Shown here one piece after another: positions 33,901 through 49,340 of a stretch of 64,000 nt of DNA (position 1 is the first letter of the stretch; each line of letters opens with the position of its first letter). Both the position numbers and the translations under genes were made by a program. The stretch is from Cyclaneusma minus. Lineage: Eukaryota; Ascomycota; Leotiomycetes; Marthamycetales; Marthamycetaceae. Location of the stretch: assembly GCA_037179335.1 (NCBI GenBank), contig JAKZHN010000005.1:372001-436000 (forward strand), in the 5' to 3' direction. The notes below the pieces were generated by a model, which was not told the origin of the DNA, searched no databases, and saw only the letters and a list, made by a program, of their open reading frames with translations.

Positions 33901-36076
33901 ATATAACTTAAATATAATTTAAAAAAAAAACTTTTTTATAATTTTTTTAAAAAAAGGCTATTTATTTTGCTGCTTTATAAAAATTTTAAAAAAAAGCAAA
34001 TGCAAAATAAAGCAATTTATCAAGCTATAAAATAAATTATAAAATAAGCATTTTACTAGTGTTTTTTGCAAAATGAAAATTAATGGCTATAAAAATAGCA
34101 AAATTTTTTATAACTAGATTAAGTATTTTTTATATGGCTAAAAAGGCTATAATAATATTAAAAAATATTTTTATTTTGCTATAAATAAAAACATAATGCA
34201 AAATATTATAATAATTAATTTAATAAAAGATTTAATTAAAAAAAAGCCTATATAGCTAAAGGCAATACTAAAAAAGTCTTTTTAAAAGTTTAAAAAAATG
34301 CAATATATATTATTTAAAGTCTTATTGGTATTGCCGGTAAAGTTGCCCGTTTTATTTAAATTGCAAATTCTAATGCTATATTATATATATATATATATAT
34401 ATTTAAAATTTCAAAGCTATATTAATAAAAAGCTATTAAAATAAAAGGGGGAAATTTATATTTAAATTAAATTGGCATTGTGTTAATAAGAATTTAAAAT
34501 AGAAAATGCTTATTTAGGAATATTTTATATATTTTATATTTGAAAATAAATTTGTTTTTAAATACCTTTAATTAAAATAGCATATATTTTAAAAGCTATA
34601 TTCAAAATTTTATTTTTAAAGAATTTATATATTATAAATTTTATAATTATAGCAATTAAATTGGCAATAGCATTTAAATAACCATTTTTATTGCTATTTT
34701 TTATTTTACCGCTTTTTTTGCCAAAGTTAAAAATATTAAAAATCCTTTAAACAATGTTTTTTTATATTAAAAAACGCATTTTTTAAAGTATTTTAATATA
34801 ATATATTAAATATATCAATTATTATAATATAAAAAATGCTATTAATTATAATTTAAAAACAATTAATATAATAAAAGCAATTTAATTTAAAGCCAAAACC
34901 AAAATTAAAACGGCTAAGAAAATTAAAGCTAAAGCAATTAAAAAGGCAAACCGGAGAAAATAATAATAGAGAGCCATTAATTCTTTTTGCTTTATTGCAA
35001 ATGGGTTTATTTAAATTTAATTAAAATTAATAAATTGCATTTTACTATTATTTTTTAAAAAAGAGATTAAAATTTTAATTTTTTTTTATTATTATAAAAA
35101 CTGTAATACTAATAAAATGCAAAATTATATTTTTAAACTTTTTGCAAACTATAAAATAAGATCTTTTAAATTAATATATTTTAATATAGCTGGCAAATTT
35201 TCTTTTGATATTTATAGAAATATTTAATTATTAAAAAGCATTTATAACCAAATAAGGAAAATTTGGGCTTTTATTATAAAATTAAAAATTAAAGTGTATT
35301 ATTAAAAAAAAGCGTTTAATCTAATATAACCTAATATAAAACGCTGGTTATAAAGGTAAATAAAACATTATATTAATTGCTTAAAGTTTTAAATTAAAAG
35401 CGTTTCCAAATTGTAAATATTTAATTATTAAAAACGCTAATTCTATTCTAGCTAAGCGAAATACCATATAATTATTTTCATGATAGCTATTATATCTATT
35501 TTTTAATACTCCTTTATAAAAGCTATTTTGTAAATTTATATAATAATTTTTAATATTTTTATAAATTTTTTAAATTTAACCCTTTATAACGGCTTGGTTA
35601 ATCTATTAGCCACTAATTTATCTATTAGTATATATTTAATAATAAGCTTTTTTTTTTCAAATCCCTAATAAAATAATAGAACATGTTTATATATTTCAAT
35701 TTCTTTTAAATTTCGGGGTTTTTGATTAGGTATAAAAATTCGGTATTATTTTTAAGCATATAAACGCTATTCGAATTTCGTTTAATATATTATTAAAAAT
35801 TTAAGCTAGCTATTAATTTTATTTACTATAAAATAAAAAGGCTATATATTTAAATTTGGTAAATAAAATAATTATAAATTTGTGCTTTTTGCTGGCCTAT
35901 AAAATTAATTCGCTATAAAATATAGCTATATTTTTAAAAGTATTAATCCGGTTGATTTTATTATTGGCCTAATTAAAATTAAAATAAATAATAATTTTAA
36001 AATATTTTCCTTTAAGTATTATAATGGTTAAAAATAAATTGGCAAATAAAATATATTACATATATTCCTTAATTAT
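33901..36076. other. Unassigned RIP-mutated DNA
   Basis: Extremely AT-rich with many homopolymers. A Lys-rich reading (34890-34965, AKKIKAKAIKKANRRK) looks like the basic tail of a transposon protein but cannot be assigned. It may contain the continuation of copia gag-pol. No intact ORF. Confidence 0.4.
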
Positions 36077-36236
36077 AAAAAATAGCCGCTGCTTTTTTTA
36101 AATAAAAATAGCAGCGCCTAAATATTATACGCTAAAAGCCTTGTTTAACTTTTTTAATAAGCAATATTTTTTTATATATTTTTAATATATATATTTTATA
36201 AAATATTTATAAAACGCCTTTTTTAGCCTTATATAT
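36077..36236. repeat. Inner direct repeat, copy 1 (possible LTR of a nested element)
   Basis: Aligns over about 160 bp with 43419-43584. Shared landmarks are AAATAAAAATAGCA, AAAAGCCTTG, TTAATAAGCAAT, TATTTTATAAAAT and CGCCTTTTTTAGCCTTATA. Differences are mainly transitions in both directions, as expected of two copies mutated independently by RIP. Confidence 0.65.
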
Positions 36237-38847
36237 ATATTTTTATAGCTTTGGGCTTTAAAGATTTTAAATACAAATTTTTGCTTTTTATGAATTTAAT
36301 ATTTGGTTTTAATTATTGATTTTAGGTTTTTATTTTAGCCGTATAAATTGGTAGGCTTTTATTAATTTGCTATTATTAATAATTATTTTTAAATTTATTA
36401 TTGGATAATTTTTAAAGCTTTAATTTTAATACATAGCTTGCATTATTTATTATTAAATTAATTTGAGGCTTTTATTTAATTATTTTAATTATTTTAATGA
36501 TTTTAATTATTATTATTTTATATTCAAGTTTATTGGGATTTTATTATTTTTATTAATTTCTACATATTTTTCTAGCTTTTGCGCATATTTTGTTTGCAAA
36601 TGCTAAAAAATTAATATAGCGGCGGTTTATTTTAAATAATTAATTTTAAGGTTTTTTTTTAATTTTTTGACTTTTTTTTAATACGCGCATTATATATTTT
36701 TTATAATAATGGTATATTAATTTTTAATTGCGTTTTTAATTTTAATTTTTTTTTGGCAAATTTTAGGAGGTTTTTTTTAGTGTTTTCTTTTTAGCAATTA
36801 TATTAAATTTTATTAGGATTTTATTTATATAAAGCAAGCTTTTTAATTTTTATCGGAGTTTTTATTATTATTGCTTTTATATAGATTTTTAAATATACGC
36901 TTTTTTAGCAGAATTAGGTTTTTCTTAATATTGTTTTTAATATTATAGCCTTTAATATTTTTGATTATTAAATACAAAGTTTTAATAGCGGTTTATTTTA
37001 AGCTTTATGTAATAAAACTTTTATTTATAATTATAATAATAATATTCAATTTGCAATTTTGCTATAAAATTTAAATTATATTTTTATTAAGCCCATATTT
37101 GCGCTTTAAATTTGCATTTATATATATTATATATAAAATCTTTATTTAAATTGTTTTTATAAAACTTTTAATATTTATAGCTAAGCTATAAATAATTTTA
37201 AATATAATTGGTATTATAGTAATTATAAGCCTTTTTGCTATATAATAAATTTATTTTTTGCTTTTTTTTGCCAATTAATTTATTATTTTATAAATTTCCG
37301 CTATTTAAATTTTTTTAAATTTTATTATTATTGCTATATCAAAATCCAGGCCCTTTTTAAAAATTGATATATTAATTATAATAATAAATTAATTTGATTA
37401 AAAAATGATATAAAGGCTGCCAAAAAAAAATTGCTTTAAAGCTTATTTTTTTAAAAAATAAAAAATACGCAATGCATTTAAAAATATTATAATTATAATG
37501 ATAGCTTTAACTAAAATTATTTTTGCAATTTATATTTTAATATATATAATAATTAATATTTAGTATAATTTAATAAATTGTTTTTCCGTTTTTTTATATA
37601 TGTTTAATTAAGATATAAATAAATTTTAATTTTAATTATTTTTTAATACTATTTTATTTAACATATATAAAACAAAAAACAGACTTTTGATAATATAATA
37701 TAAAATATAGAAATTATAAATTTAATATATGCAAATTAGGGTTTAAACATATTATAAATCTTTTAATTTTATTAACCCGGTTTATTTTATATAATATTTA
37801 TTTTAATTAAATTATTTAATATACGAAATTTACAATTTTTATTTATATATTTTATAAATTTTAATTAAATTGAGCTTATTATTTAATTTTTAATTTTTAA
37901 TTTAATTTTTTATAAAATATAACATAATTTAATTTAATTTAAAATACCAAAAAAAATTAAATTCTTATTTTTATATTTTATATTTTTTTTCTTTTCGCTT
38001 TTGCTCAATATTGCATATAATTGGGCGTTTTTTATTTAAATATAAAGCTAAAGCTGGCTTTTTAGCATTCTTCTTCAAAGCTTGCGTTTTTTTTATAATT
38101 TCTTTATTATTATTATAATTTAATTTTTGTGTTTTTTTAATAAATTTGCTTAAAATTATTAGCGTATTTTTAATTTTTTGAAGCTAATATTTAATTTTAA
38201 TTTTAATTCTAGCTTTTTTAATATATATAAAATATAAGCTAACCATTTTTTTTTACATATATTATAAGTGTTTCGATTTTTTATTTTTTATTATTTTTAA
38301 AAATTTAAAAATTTACAAAATATAATTTATATATATTATTTTAGGATATTTTAGCAAATTTTAAAAAGCTAATATAAAAAATATTATATAATTCTTTTAA
38401 TTAAAATTTAAATAAAAAATTTAAAGAATAAATTTAGGCTTTTATTTTTTTAATAATAAGAAAAAAGCCTATATATTTTTTTGCTAATTTTCCGGTTTTA
38501 AAACGTATATTTTTGATAAATAAAAAAGTCCAAAGTTTTTTATTAAAATTTAAAATTTTATATATTTATTAATAATTATTTTTGAATTTTTGCAATAATA
38601 TAGATTTATTATATTAGACTTTTACTTTTGCTTTTTTATATTAAATATTTTTATTTTTATAAATTATATAGACAAAATAATGCTAATTTATAGGTAGTAT
38701 TTATATATTATAAAAAAGAAGTTTTGTTTAATATTTTTTGCTTTATATTATTATAAGCAAATTTTATTATAATTAATTAAATTGCTTAATTTGTTTTTTT
38801 TATTATTGCAGCAATATTATATATAGGCTTTTAAAATCTGGTTTATT

Positions 38848-38975
<128 letters not shown>

Positions 38976-41704
38976 AAATAAAATGTTATATTTATATATT
39001 ATATAAAATTTATAGCAAAAGGTTTTTTATAATATATTGGTAAATGTAAAATTATAATTAAATATAATAGTTTTAAAAATGTTTATAAAATAAATAATTT
39101 TATCAAAAATTATATATTAATATTTTTAATTATACATATAAATTATGAAATTTTAATATAAGAATTTATTATTATTATAATAGCATTATATAATTTATTT
39201 ATATATTATAATTTTGGCAAGCTTATAATAAAATTTTATAATAAATATATTTAGAATTTATTAATTAAAAGCAAAAGCTATAATTATTTATAAAATATAT
39301 ATTAGCAAATTTTATTTTATTAGCAAATATAGCAATTATATATATAATTCCGTATTTTTGCCTTTATATTTAGCTAATAATATTTATAATAAATTAATAT
39401 TAATATTTAATTTATTTTAAAATAATTTATTAATTTGCTATTATAATAACTATATAGAAATTTATTATATAATATATTAAGTATCAAAATATATAATTTG
39501 CTTTTTTTATATAGTATATTATTTTTAAATTGCTATTATTTATTTTTGCGCAATATAAATTAATCTTATGTTTTTGCTATATATTTATTATTTTTTTAAA
39601 TTGTAAAAATGATTATATAGCTTATTTTAATTTTTTTGGCTTTTAAATTTTTATAGCTTAAATAAAATATAGCCTTTCATTTAAAACTTTATATTTATAA
39701 TGCGCAAATAAAATATATAATATTAATTTTCCAGCTTAATAATTTTAATCAAAATATAATTGCCGTATTTGCAAAAGCAGCTATATTTTTTAAAAATTAT
39801 ATATTAAATATATAATTAATTAAATAATAAAGCTTTTGTTATAATATAAATATTTTTTTAATATTCTTATTTAAGTATTTCTTATTGCTTTTTTATAATT
39901 TAGCTTATAAAATAAAAAATTAGCAAAAATTTTAATTTTCATAATATATTTAATATTAAAATTATAAAATTTTAGTTTTATAGCTTATTTTATTTAAGAT
40001 TTATTAATTCTTTTTATATTTAGAAAATAATTCAAATTATTATAATTTAAAAGCATTTAAATTTTATAATATATATTTTATAATATATTGTTTTTAAAAC
40101 AAATGTATAATTCCAAGCAATTTAATATTATATATTTAATATATTAATTTTGCATTAATTAGCTTATAAAACTAAAAAGCTATTAAATATTAATAATATT
40201 GTATTGAATTGTTTAAAATTTTAAATTGCTTTAAAATTGTTAATTTTATAAATTTAAAAGCATTATATATAATTTGCAAATATTTTATAAAATTAAAATA
40301 TTGCAATATTAGCTTATTTATAAATGCGCTTTCAATATATTAAAAAGCCTTTTATATTTCTGAAAGCTTTTTAAATAGGCTTTCTTTTTACTATTTATAT
40401 TATTAATAAATAAATTAATCATAAGCAATATAATTCTATTATATTTTAAAATATATTGCTTATAAAAATTAGCTTATTTTAAAAATCATTGGTATAGGCT
40501 ATTCTTAAATAATATATAGGTTTTTTTGGCTTTATATATATATATTTGTTTTATTATAAAGCCTAAAAATAAAATCTTATTTATTTTAATTTTAATTTTA
40601 TTTTATTTTCTAAAAAAAAATCGTAATTTTTTAAATATGGCTTTTATATATTTATTATAGTTATTAACGTTTTTTAAATAAATTATTATAATAATTTTTA
40701 AAAAAAAAATATATATATAGTTATATAAATTTAAAAGATAATTAATATATTTACTAATTTAAATAATGTTGCTAAATATTGAAAATAGCTATACTTTATA
40801 TAAAATGCTATTCTTTATTTTATTTATTTCTATATATATATTTTATAATATATGTTTTTTTAATTTAGCTAAAACTTTATTAATTAAAAAATATAGGCAG
40901 CAATTTTTAATAATATTATTATTTAATCTTTTATAACTAATATATTAATATAAATTACTATTTTTTAAATATAAATAATATAAAAGCTTTTATTAGGCTT
41001 TTTAATTTACAAATTTAATTGTTTATTAATATATTCTTAAAATAGTTTTTTAATCTAATTAGCTGTTTTTTAAATAAATTATAAATAAATTTATAAAATA
41101 AGTTTATATCAATTTTTATGATATAATTTTAATTAAAATATATAAATAATATACCAGCTTTTATTATATTAACAATATTATTAAAATAGCTTAATCTTTT
41201 TAGTTTTTTATATTTTAATATTTTGCTTTAATTTTAATTTTAATTTTGCTGCATATTTTTTATAAATATTTTTAATGCTTGGTAATTTATAGCTTGGGAA
41301 ATATATTGAAAATTAATTTTATTTTGCTAAAATTTTAAAATTTTATTTAATATATGCATAATAAGGTTTTTATTTAAATTTGCGGTATTTTTTATAAAAA
41401 ATAGCTTTTTATTTATTTTGCTAAATATTATTTTATATAATTTAATATTATATTTTTAATTTCTATATATAAAACATTTTATATATAACAATATTTTATT
41501 TATTATATTTAAAATATAAATTATTGCGCCTAGAGTTTTTAATTTATTTAGCTTATTTTAAATAATACTTTTATATTTAATTTGGTATTTATAAATAAAG
41601 CTGGCTTTAACCCAATTACAATATTTATTATTTGCTTATTTAAATCAAGGTATATTTAAAACTAAATCATATAAATATATAAATATTTTATATATTTTAA
41701 TGCT

Positions 41705-41911
41705 TTGGTCTTTTGTATTATTTTTATTATTAAAAACTTTAATAAAAGTTTTATAGTATTATTTAATTTTTATTTTATTTTTGTAAAAAAGCAGATTTAT
41801 AGGTATTATATATATATATTAATTTATTTTTATCTTTCTGCATATATTAATAATATAACAGTTTTATTTAATTTATTATTAATAAAACTAAAAGCGGAAA
41901 TTATATTTTAA
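41705..41911 (+). pseudogene. Possible third reverse transcriptase relic (SAYINNITVLF)
   Basis: A plus-strand open stretch of 68 codons contains SAYINNITVLF at about 41843-41875. Non-LTR reverse transcriptases have an A-x-x-D-D core here, and G-to-A RIP would turn the Asp pair into Asn. The surrounding sequence is too degraded to confirm upstream motifs, so this could be chance. Confidence 0.3.
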
Positions 41912-42911
41912 ATATTAATTGCAATTAAGCAATTAATTATTATATATTTTTATTTTATAAAACAAGCTATTAAATTAGGCAATTATGTGCGTTTTTTTAA
42001 ATTATTATATTTATATTTATAATTTATAAAAATAGGGGTTTTATTTATAGCTTTTGCAAAAAGAAATTAATTATATTTATTTTAATTATAATTATTATAA
42101 TTTTAGCTATAATTAAAATTATTTTTATATAATTAGTTTTTGTTATAGCTATTAAAACCATTACCATTTAAAGCATAGGGTTTATTATTAAGCTATTTAT
42201 ATTTGCAAGCTTTATATTTAGGTTTTTACTAAAAAACAAATATAAATGCAATTAAATAAATTATAATTATTAAAATTATAATTAAGTGCTAAATAAAACC
42301 GGTATTAATTTTAATTGAATTATTAGCCTTTATGTTAATAACAGCCGTTTTTTTGTTTTTTATAATTAGGCTAATATTAAATTATTAAATTATTATTTTA
42401 AATTTTATACAAATTTTATAATTTATTATAATTATTATCATATTTTTTAAAATTCTTTATATTAAATACATTTTTAGCTTTAAATTCAGATTTAGGCTTA
42501 TTTTTACGCTTAATATTTCCGGCTATATTAAATATATATTATATATTAATTTATAATTAATTGCTTTATTAAAAGAAATTAATATTATCATAAAGCTCAA
42601 AAATAAATTAATTATTAAAAAATATAAAAAATATATTTTTTATATAAAAAACAAAATTTCTATTTTGCAATAAAGTTTTTTAATTTTTTTTGAATCTTTT
42701 TAGTAAATTGATTTAATATATATAATATATATTATTATTTTAAAAAAACATTAAAAGCAATGAAATTATTTATAATATTTATATATATTATATATATAAT
42801 ATAGCTTAATATTTAATATACGGAAATTTTTAAATATATAAATCTTTTTAGCAATTAATTGCTTATTATTAAAATTTAAGCCAAATAGGCTATATTTGCA
42901 AATAAAAATTG

Positions 42912-42956
42912 CAATTTTGGCTTATAATTTCGCAATTTTGGCTTATGATTTCGCAA
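42912..42956. repeat. 22 bp tandem repeat, two copies
   Basis: CAATTTTGGCTTATAATTTCG is followed directly by CAATTTTGGCTTATGATTTCG and then CAATTTC. The copies differ by one transition. Confidence 0.8.
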
Positions 42957-43245
42957 TTTCTTTTTCGGCTTTAAATTTTTAAATAATTTATTAAATGGCT
43001 GTAAAATTATCGGAATTTAAATTTGCTTAGCTTTAAATTAAGCTAAAAATAAAAGCTTAATTAATTTTGCCCCTATGTAGCATATTTGTATTTTTAATTA
43101 CAATATTTTAATTATTAATATTATTAATAAACGCATTATTGCTTTTATTAAATATAGTTTTTTAATTTGGCTTATAAATTTTATTAATATTGCTGCTAAT
43201 ATTAAGCTTTTTTAAAATCAAGCAAAATTGGTTTTTAAGGCTTTT

Positions 43246-43312
43246 AATAAAACATTTATAAATAAAACATTTATAAGTAAAACATTTATAAATAAAACAT
43301 TTATAAATAAAA
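43246..43312. repeat. 16 bp tandem repeat AATAAAACATTTATAA, about four copies
   Basis: Four near-perfect copies of AATAAAACATTTATAA, one with an A-to-G change, immediately upstream of the second inner direct repeat. Confidence 0.85.
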
Positions 43313-43418
43313 TTATTATTTTATTAAATTATTGCTTTTTAAAATCAAAATAGCTATTTTATTATAATAATTAAGAAATAAATAAATAAATAAAGATATA
43401 TTATATATATCTTTTACC

Positions 43419-43584
43419 TATAAAAGATAGCTGTTATTATTTTTAAATAAAAATAGCAATACTTAAATATTATATATTAAAAGCCTTGCTTAGTTTTTTT
43501 AATAAGCAATGCTTTTTTTTATATGTATTTAATATATCTATTTTATAAAATGCTTGTAAGGCGCCTTTTTTAGCCTTATATAAT
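43419..43584. repeat. Inner direct repeat, copy 2
   Basis: Partner of 36077-36236, same orientation, 7.34 kb apart. Some positions keep C/G that copy 1 has lost and the reverse, so neither copy is ancestral to the other. Confidence 0.65.
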
Positions 43585-46500
43585 AATATATTGGTTATTG
43601 GCTTTTTAATGTTTGCAATATTTAAATTTTTATTGCTATATTATAAATTTAGTATTTTTAAAAAGAAATATAATAAAATTGGTTATAATTGCAATTTTTA
43701 TATAATAAATTTGCAAAATTTAAAATTTACTAAATTAAAAGTAAAAACTTACAAATAGAGTTTTTAGTTTTTTTATAAAATAGGCTTTATAGATAAATAT
43801 AATTGCTATTTAAATATTGCGTTTATTTTAAATTCAAATATATTTAGCAATTAATATTTTCTTTTATTAATTAAAAATAATTAAGTTTATATATATTGCT
43901 ATTAAAATAAACTATTATATAGAATTAATTTCAAAATAAAATATATTATACTAATTACATTAAATTATAATAGGTATAAAATTAAACTATTTTTAAAGCA
44001 ATTAATAAAAGATTAATTAAAAATCATTTTTTTAATAATAATAAATATATTTAATAATAAATATAGTTTTAATAAATATAATTTTAATAAATATAATTTT
44101 AATAAATATAATTTTAATAAATATAATTTTAATAAATATAATTTTAATAAATATAATTTTAATAAATATAATTTTAATAATAATAATATTGCTAATAAAT
44201 ACATTATATTTAGGCGCTTTATTATTTCTTTCATATTTAACAATGATAATAATAATAAAATAAATAATTAATAAATAAAGAATAATATAATATATTATTT
44301 TTATTAATTCTGATATTTCTTTATATAGTTTTATTAAAAATTAGAAAAATGCTTTATAATTAGAATAATTTATAAAAATTAGTTAATAATAATATATTTA
44401 TTTAATAAGAAAAATTGGCTTTAATTTTAATAAATAGCCAATTAAATTAATAAAATAAATAATAGCTAATAAGCAATATCTTTATATTGCAAATTTAATA
44501 ATAATAATATTATAAAGATTTAAATTATATTGGCTAATTATTGCGCTTGCTTTAAATATGGAATTTTTAGGCTATTATTATATAAAATTAATATAATTTT
44601 CTTATTTAAAAATATAAAATAATATTTTTTAAAAAAACTATAATAGCTATTTTTTTAATAAATTGCAAATAAATTATTTTGCGCTTTTTGCTCTAATGTA
44701 AATTTTGTATTATAATATATTTATTTTATAATATATTATTAGTTAAATTATTTTAATTTAAATTGGCAATAATTATAATTTTGCAATTATTATTTTTAAA
44801 TTCAAATTGCAAAATATTTAAAATATATGATATTTAATTATTAAAATAAAATAAAAATAAATAAAATATATTGCAAATATAATAAATTTATTTAAAAATA
44901 TTTTTTTAGCAAAAGAAAATATTATAGCAAATAAAATGATATCAAAATTTTTATTTTATAATTTAAATTTTATATATTAATAGCTGCAAAATATTTTGTT
45001 GCAAATTATATTATAAATTAAAGCATTAAAAAAATTAAAATTAAAATGAATAATTAAAAAAAGTTGGCTATAATTATATATTTAAAAAGATTTATAGCCG
45101 CTTAAAGAATAAAAATAAAACTAATTATAAATAATAATAAGTATTAATAATCATTAAATACAAAAATAAAAGAATAATAAAGTATATTATTATTAATAAT
45201 TTAATTAAAAATATGCTTAAAAAATTAAAAAAGAATTATATAATTAAAAATTATATATATAAAATAAAGCTAATAAATAATTATATTAGCAATGAAAATT
45301 TAGCAATGAAAAAGCAAAAAAGAAAACAAAAGCAGGCAATTAAAAAAAATCTATATTTTCCAGTTTTTTTAAAAAGATTATAATATTTGCTAATTTGAAA
45401 TAATTTTATTAAATTTATTTTAGTTAAAAACAATAAGTAAAAATAATAAATCTTTAATTAAAATATTGGCTATAATTGCAATAAATTAAAATAGGGCAAT
45501 TTAAATAATATAATATAATATAAAATTATAATATAATATATAGCTTTATTTTCTTTGATTGCAATTTTTAAATGCATTTTTTTCTTTTTTTTTAGTTGTT
45601 TATAAATAACTTTTTAAATTGTTTTAAAAGAAATATAATTATTGCTAAAACAAATTATAAAATTAACAAGCTAATATAATATTAGAAAACTTATTTATAT
45701 AAGCAATTTTTAAAATATAATAAAGCAAAAGTTAAATAAAATATATAATAAAAAATTATTAAAACTATATTTCAATTAAATTTATAAATAGAAATATAAA
45801 ATGAAAACATAAAACCAAAAGAATTAAGGGCAAAAATAAACATTACAAAAGTAAAATTAAACATATTAAAAATAAAAATTTTATATTTTGTATTTATTAT
45901 AAAATGCTAATTAAGCAAATATATAAAAAGAAACAAAAAATTAAATTGGGAAATTTTAAATTAATAAATTAATAAATGATAATAATAATTTAAAAAATAA
46001 TTTAAAAAAAAACGCTGGCGCAAAATTTATTTCAAATAAAAAGAATAAAAAATTAGCAAATATATAAAAAAAGGCAAAACTAAAAAAGCCCAAAACGTAT
46101 AATATAAAAGTATTGCAATTCTATATGAGAAAATAATATAAATTAAAAAAAGGCAAAAACATAGCTATAATATTAATTTTATTAAAAAAATATTTAAAAT
46201 ATTAAAATTAAAGCCGCTATGAAAGGATGATTTAAAAAATTTAAAAGTTTTTTGCAAATTATTTAAAAAATACAATATAATACTATAGTATTTTTTATAA
46301 ATAAATATATTATAAATTAATTTGCAATAATAATTTAATTGTTTAAGCATTTATAATATAATAATATAATTAAAAACTATATTTAAAAAATTTAAAAGTT
46401 GTAATAAATAAATAAACAATATTTTATATAATATATTATAATTTAAAAATATATATACCATAATTATTAAATATATTAATTGCATATTTTGGTATAAAAT

Positions 46501-49340
46501 CTATATTATATATTATTACTTATTTAAAAATATTTAAATAATAATAAAATAAATTGGCAATATATTAAAAGATATACAGCTAATTAATAATAAAAAAAGC
46601 AAGCAAAATTGTTAAGCAATATAATAATAATATTTATTATATCTTTATTTAATAAAATTTAAATAATTTAATGTTAAAAGAAATTAAAATTATAGCCAAT
46701 AGATATAATGCTAGAAAATTCAAATTAAAAATTGTAATATAAATAAACGGTTTTTTTAATTTATTTTTTTATAAAGTATTTTATAAAACAAATCCATAAA
46801 TAAAATATTAAATAAAAAATAAATAATATTAAAATATAAAGAATTATTTTAAAGAAATATATCATAATTAATATATTATGTATATAAATGTATTAAATTA
46901 TAAGGTTTATTTAATTATATTAATTATTATTGCAAATTACGAAAACTAAATTTTAATTACAAATATAAAAAATAATAGTTATTATTTAATACATTTGGTA
47001 TTAAATAAATAAATAAACAATATTATAAAATATTGGATAATTTAAATTTACAAAAATATATAAAAATAAAAATAAAAATAATATAAATTTATTTTAATAA
47101 AGTATATATATATATATTTACAATATTAATAATTTTATATAAAAATATTAGTATATAAATATTTACAATATAATATTAATAAATATGCTTTATTAATTTT
47201 ATAAAAAAAATAGCAATATATTTGGTTAATTAAATAAAAAGGCAAATAAATAATAAAATTTTAATAAATTCCTTTTTTTTAAATTAAAATATACAAAAGT
47301 AATTTTAAAAATTTCAAATTCAATAAAATAGGCATTTATAAATTTAAAATCTATTAATAAAAATAATAAACAAAATTATTTTAATTTTGCAAAAGTTCAT
47401 ATTTTATTTTATTATTTAAAATATATTAAAGAATTTGGAATTTTTCATAAGTTTAATTTAAAAAGAAATTGTAAATATTTTAATAAAAGTAAATAAAAAT
47501 AAGAATTTTATTTAGCAATTAAGATATTTTATTTTAGAACAAATTGCAATGAAATATATAAATATTTATATTATATAATATTTTAAAAAAGAATTTATAT
47601 AATTTAAATTTAGTTAAAATACGGGCTTTAATAATAATAAGCAAAATAATAAAAACAATAATAATAATAATAATAATAATAATAATTATATTAAAAAAGA
47701 ATAGCGATAATAATAATAATAATAAAATTAAATTAAAAGCAAATACTAATAATAATAAAAAATAAAAATTTATAAATAATAAAAGTTTAATTTAAATGTA
47801 TAAAAATAAAATTAATAAGAATTAAAATAAAATATAAATTCAAAATAATTAAATATTATAAAAATAAATTAATACATAATTTTGTTTTTATTTAATATAA
47901 TTTATTGCAATAATATAGTATATTTTATTGCTATAATATATTTTCTTATCATAATATAATATATTTTAAAATAAAAATATTTTTTATTAACATTTATTTA
48001 ATAATAATTTAATTAATAAAGCTAAGGCTTTTATGATAAAAAACTATATTAATTTAATAATCATAAGAATATAATTATAAAACTTATTGGTATTAATAGC
48101 CTTTAAGAAGCCTGTTTTAAATTTGCTTTAAGCTTGCTTTGGGCATTATTAAATATAATAAAATTATTTAACGCTTAAATTTAATTTGGTTTATTTTAAA
48201 TAATTTCTAAATTTACTAATAAATTTAGGGCAAAATTTAAAAAAATCAATTAAAAAAATCATTAAAACAGCCTATAAAAAATTAAAACTCGCAATATTGG
48301 CATTAGCGGCTTTAAAAAATAAAGAATATAAAATTTGGCTAAAAAATTTGTATTAGATTTTTAAAAACTGAATATTAGATCTTTTTATTTCGAATAAATA
48401 AATTATATTAAAAAATTTAAAAAATGCAAATTAAATATAAATAGTTTTTAATATTTCCAATTTGGCAATTTAAATTATTTATAAATATTATTTTATAGTT
48501 ATAGCTAAATATTAAAAAAGAATTAATAAATATTAATAAATATTATTAATAATTTAAAATATTAACAAATATTAAAAAATATACTAAAAAATAAAAATTG
48601 TATAACAAAATAAAAATTTCAAGCTATTATTTTTTGGGTTTTTGCAATTTTTATTAATTTTTTTTAAAGCTTAATTAAATATTTTAATAAATTATATTAT
48701 ATTTTTATTTAAATATATTAAAAATAATAATATATAAATTTGTTGAAATGCATTATTTTATTTTTATTATAAGCCTTAAAGCTAAAAAACTTGCAAAAGC
48801 TTTTATTAGTATAATTTATTATTTTTATAGTATTTTTAATAATATTATTTTAAATAAAGAAACCCAGTTTATTCTTTAACTTTAAAAGCATTTATTTTGA
48901 TTTTTTTTTGAAAATAAATAAATAATTTAAATAATTTAACATCTATTCAAAATAATATTTAAAAAGCTTTATATTTTTTGCCTAAAATAATTAAATAAAT
49001 TAAGTATTATTAGCAAAATTTGCTTTTAATAATTAAATATTTAAAATTATAAAAATAATATAACTTTTTATTAATTATAAATTTTATTCGCAAATAAAAA
49101 TATAATTATTCTAGCCTTATTTTTTTTTTAAATATAATTGCAATTTAAAAATAAAAATCTTATAAAATTAATATTATTATAAACCGGATAAAATAAACTT
49201 TTACCTAATTTAAAATATTAGCTTAATAATTAATTAATTGCTATAAATAAAATATTAAAAATGAAAAATTTAAAATAAATAATAAAATATCAAACAGTAT
49301 TAAAAAATAAAAATTTAATAATATTTTAAATATTTATAAT
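43585..49340. other. Unassigned RIP-mutated DNA left of the LINE
   Basis: Very A-rich on the plus strand with GAT/AAT trinucleotide runs (for example 47660-47690). The right part may be the 5' region (untranslated part, ORF1, start of endonuclease) of the LINE that follows, but no motif is readable. No intact ORF. Confidence 0.4.
44060..44178. repeat. 15 bp minisatellite AATAAATATAATTTT, seven perfect copies
   Basis: Seven exact copies from 44071 to 44175 with a diverged copy on the left. The opposite strand reads as a pentapeptide repeat LLKLY, which explains a spurious minus-strand ORF here. Confidence 0.95.

Noticed and set aside
44013..44243. Minus-strand ORF with LLKLY repeats
   Set aside because: It is the translation of a 15 bp minisatellite, not a protein gene.
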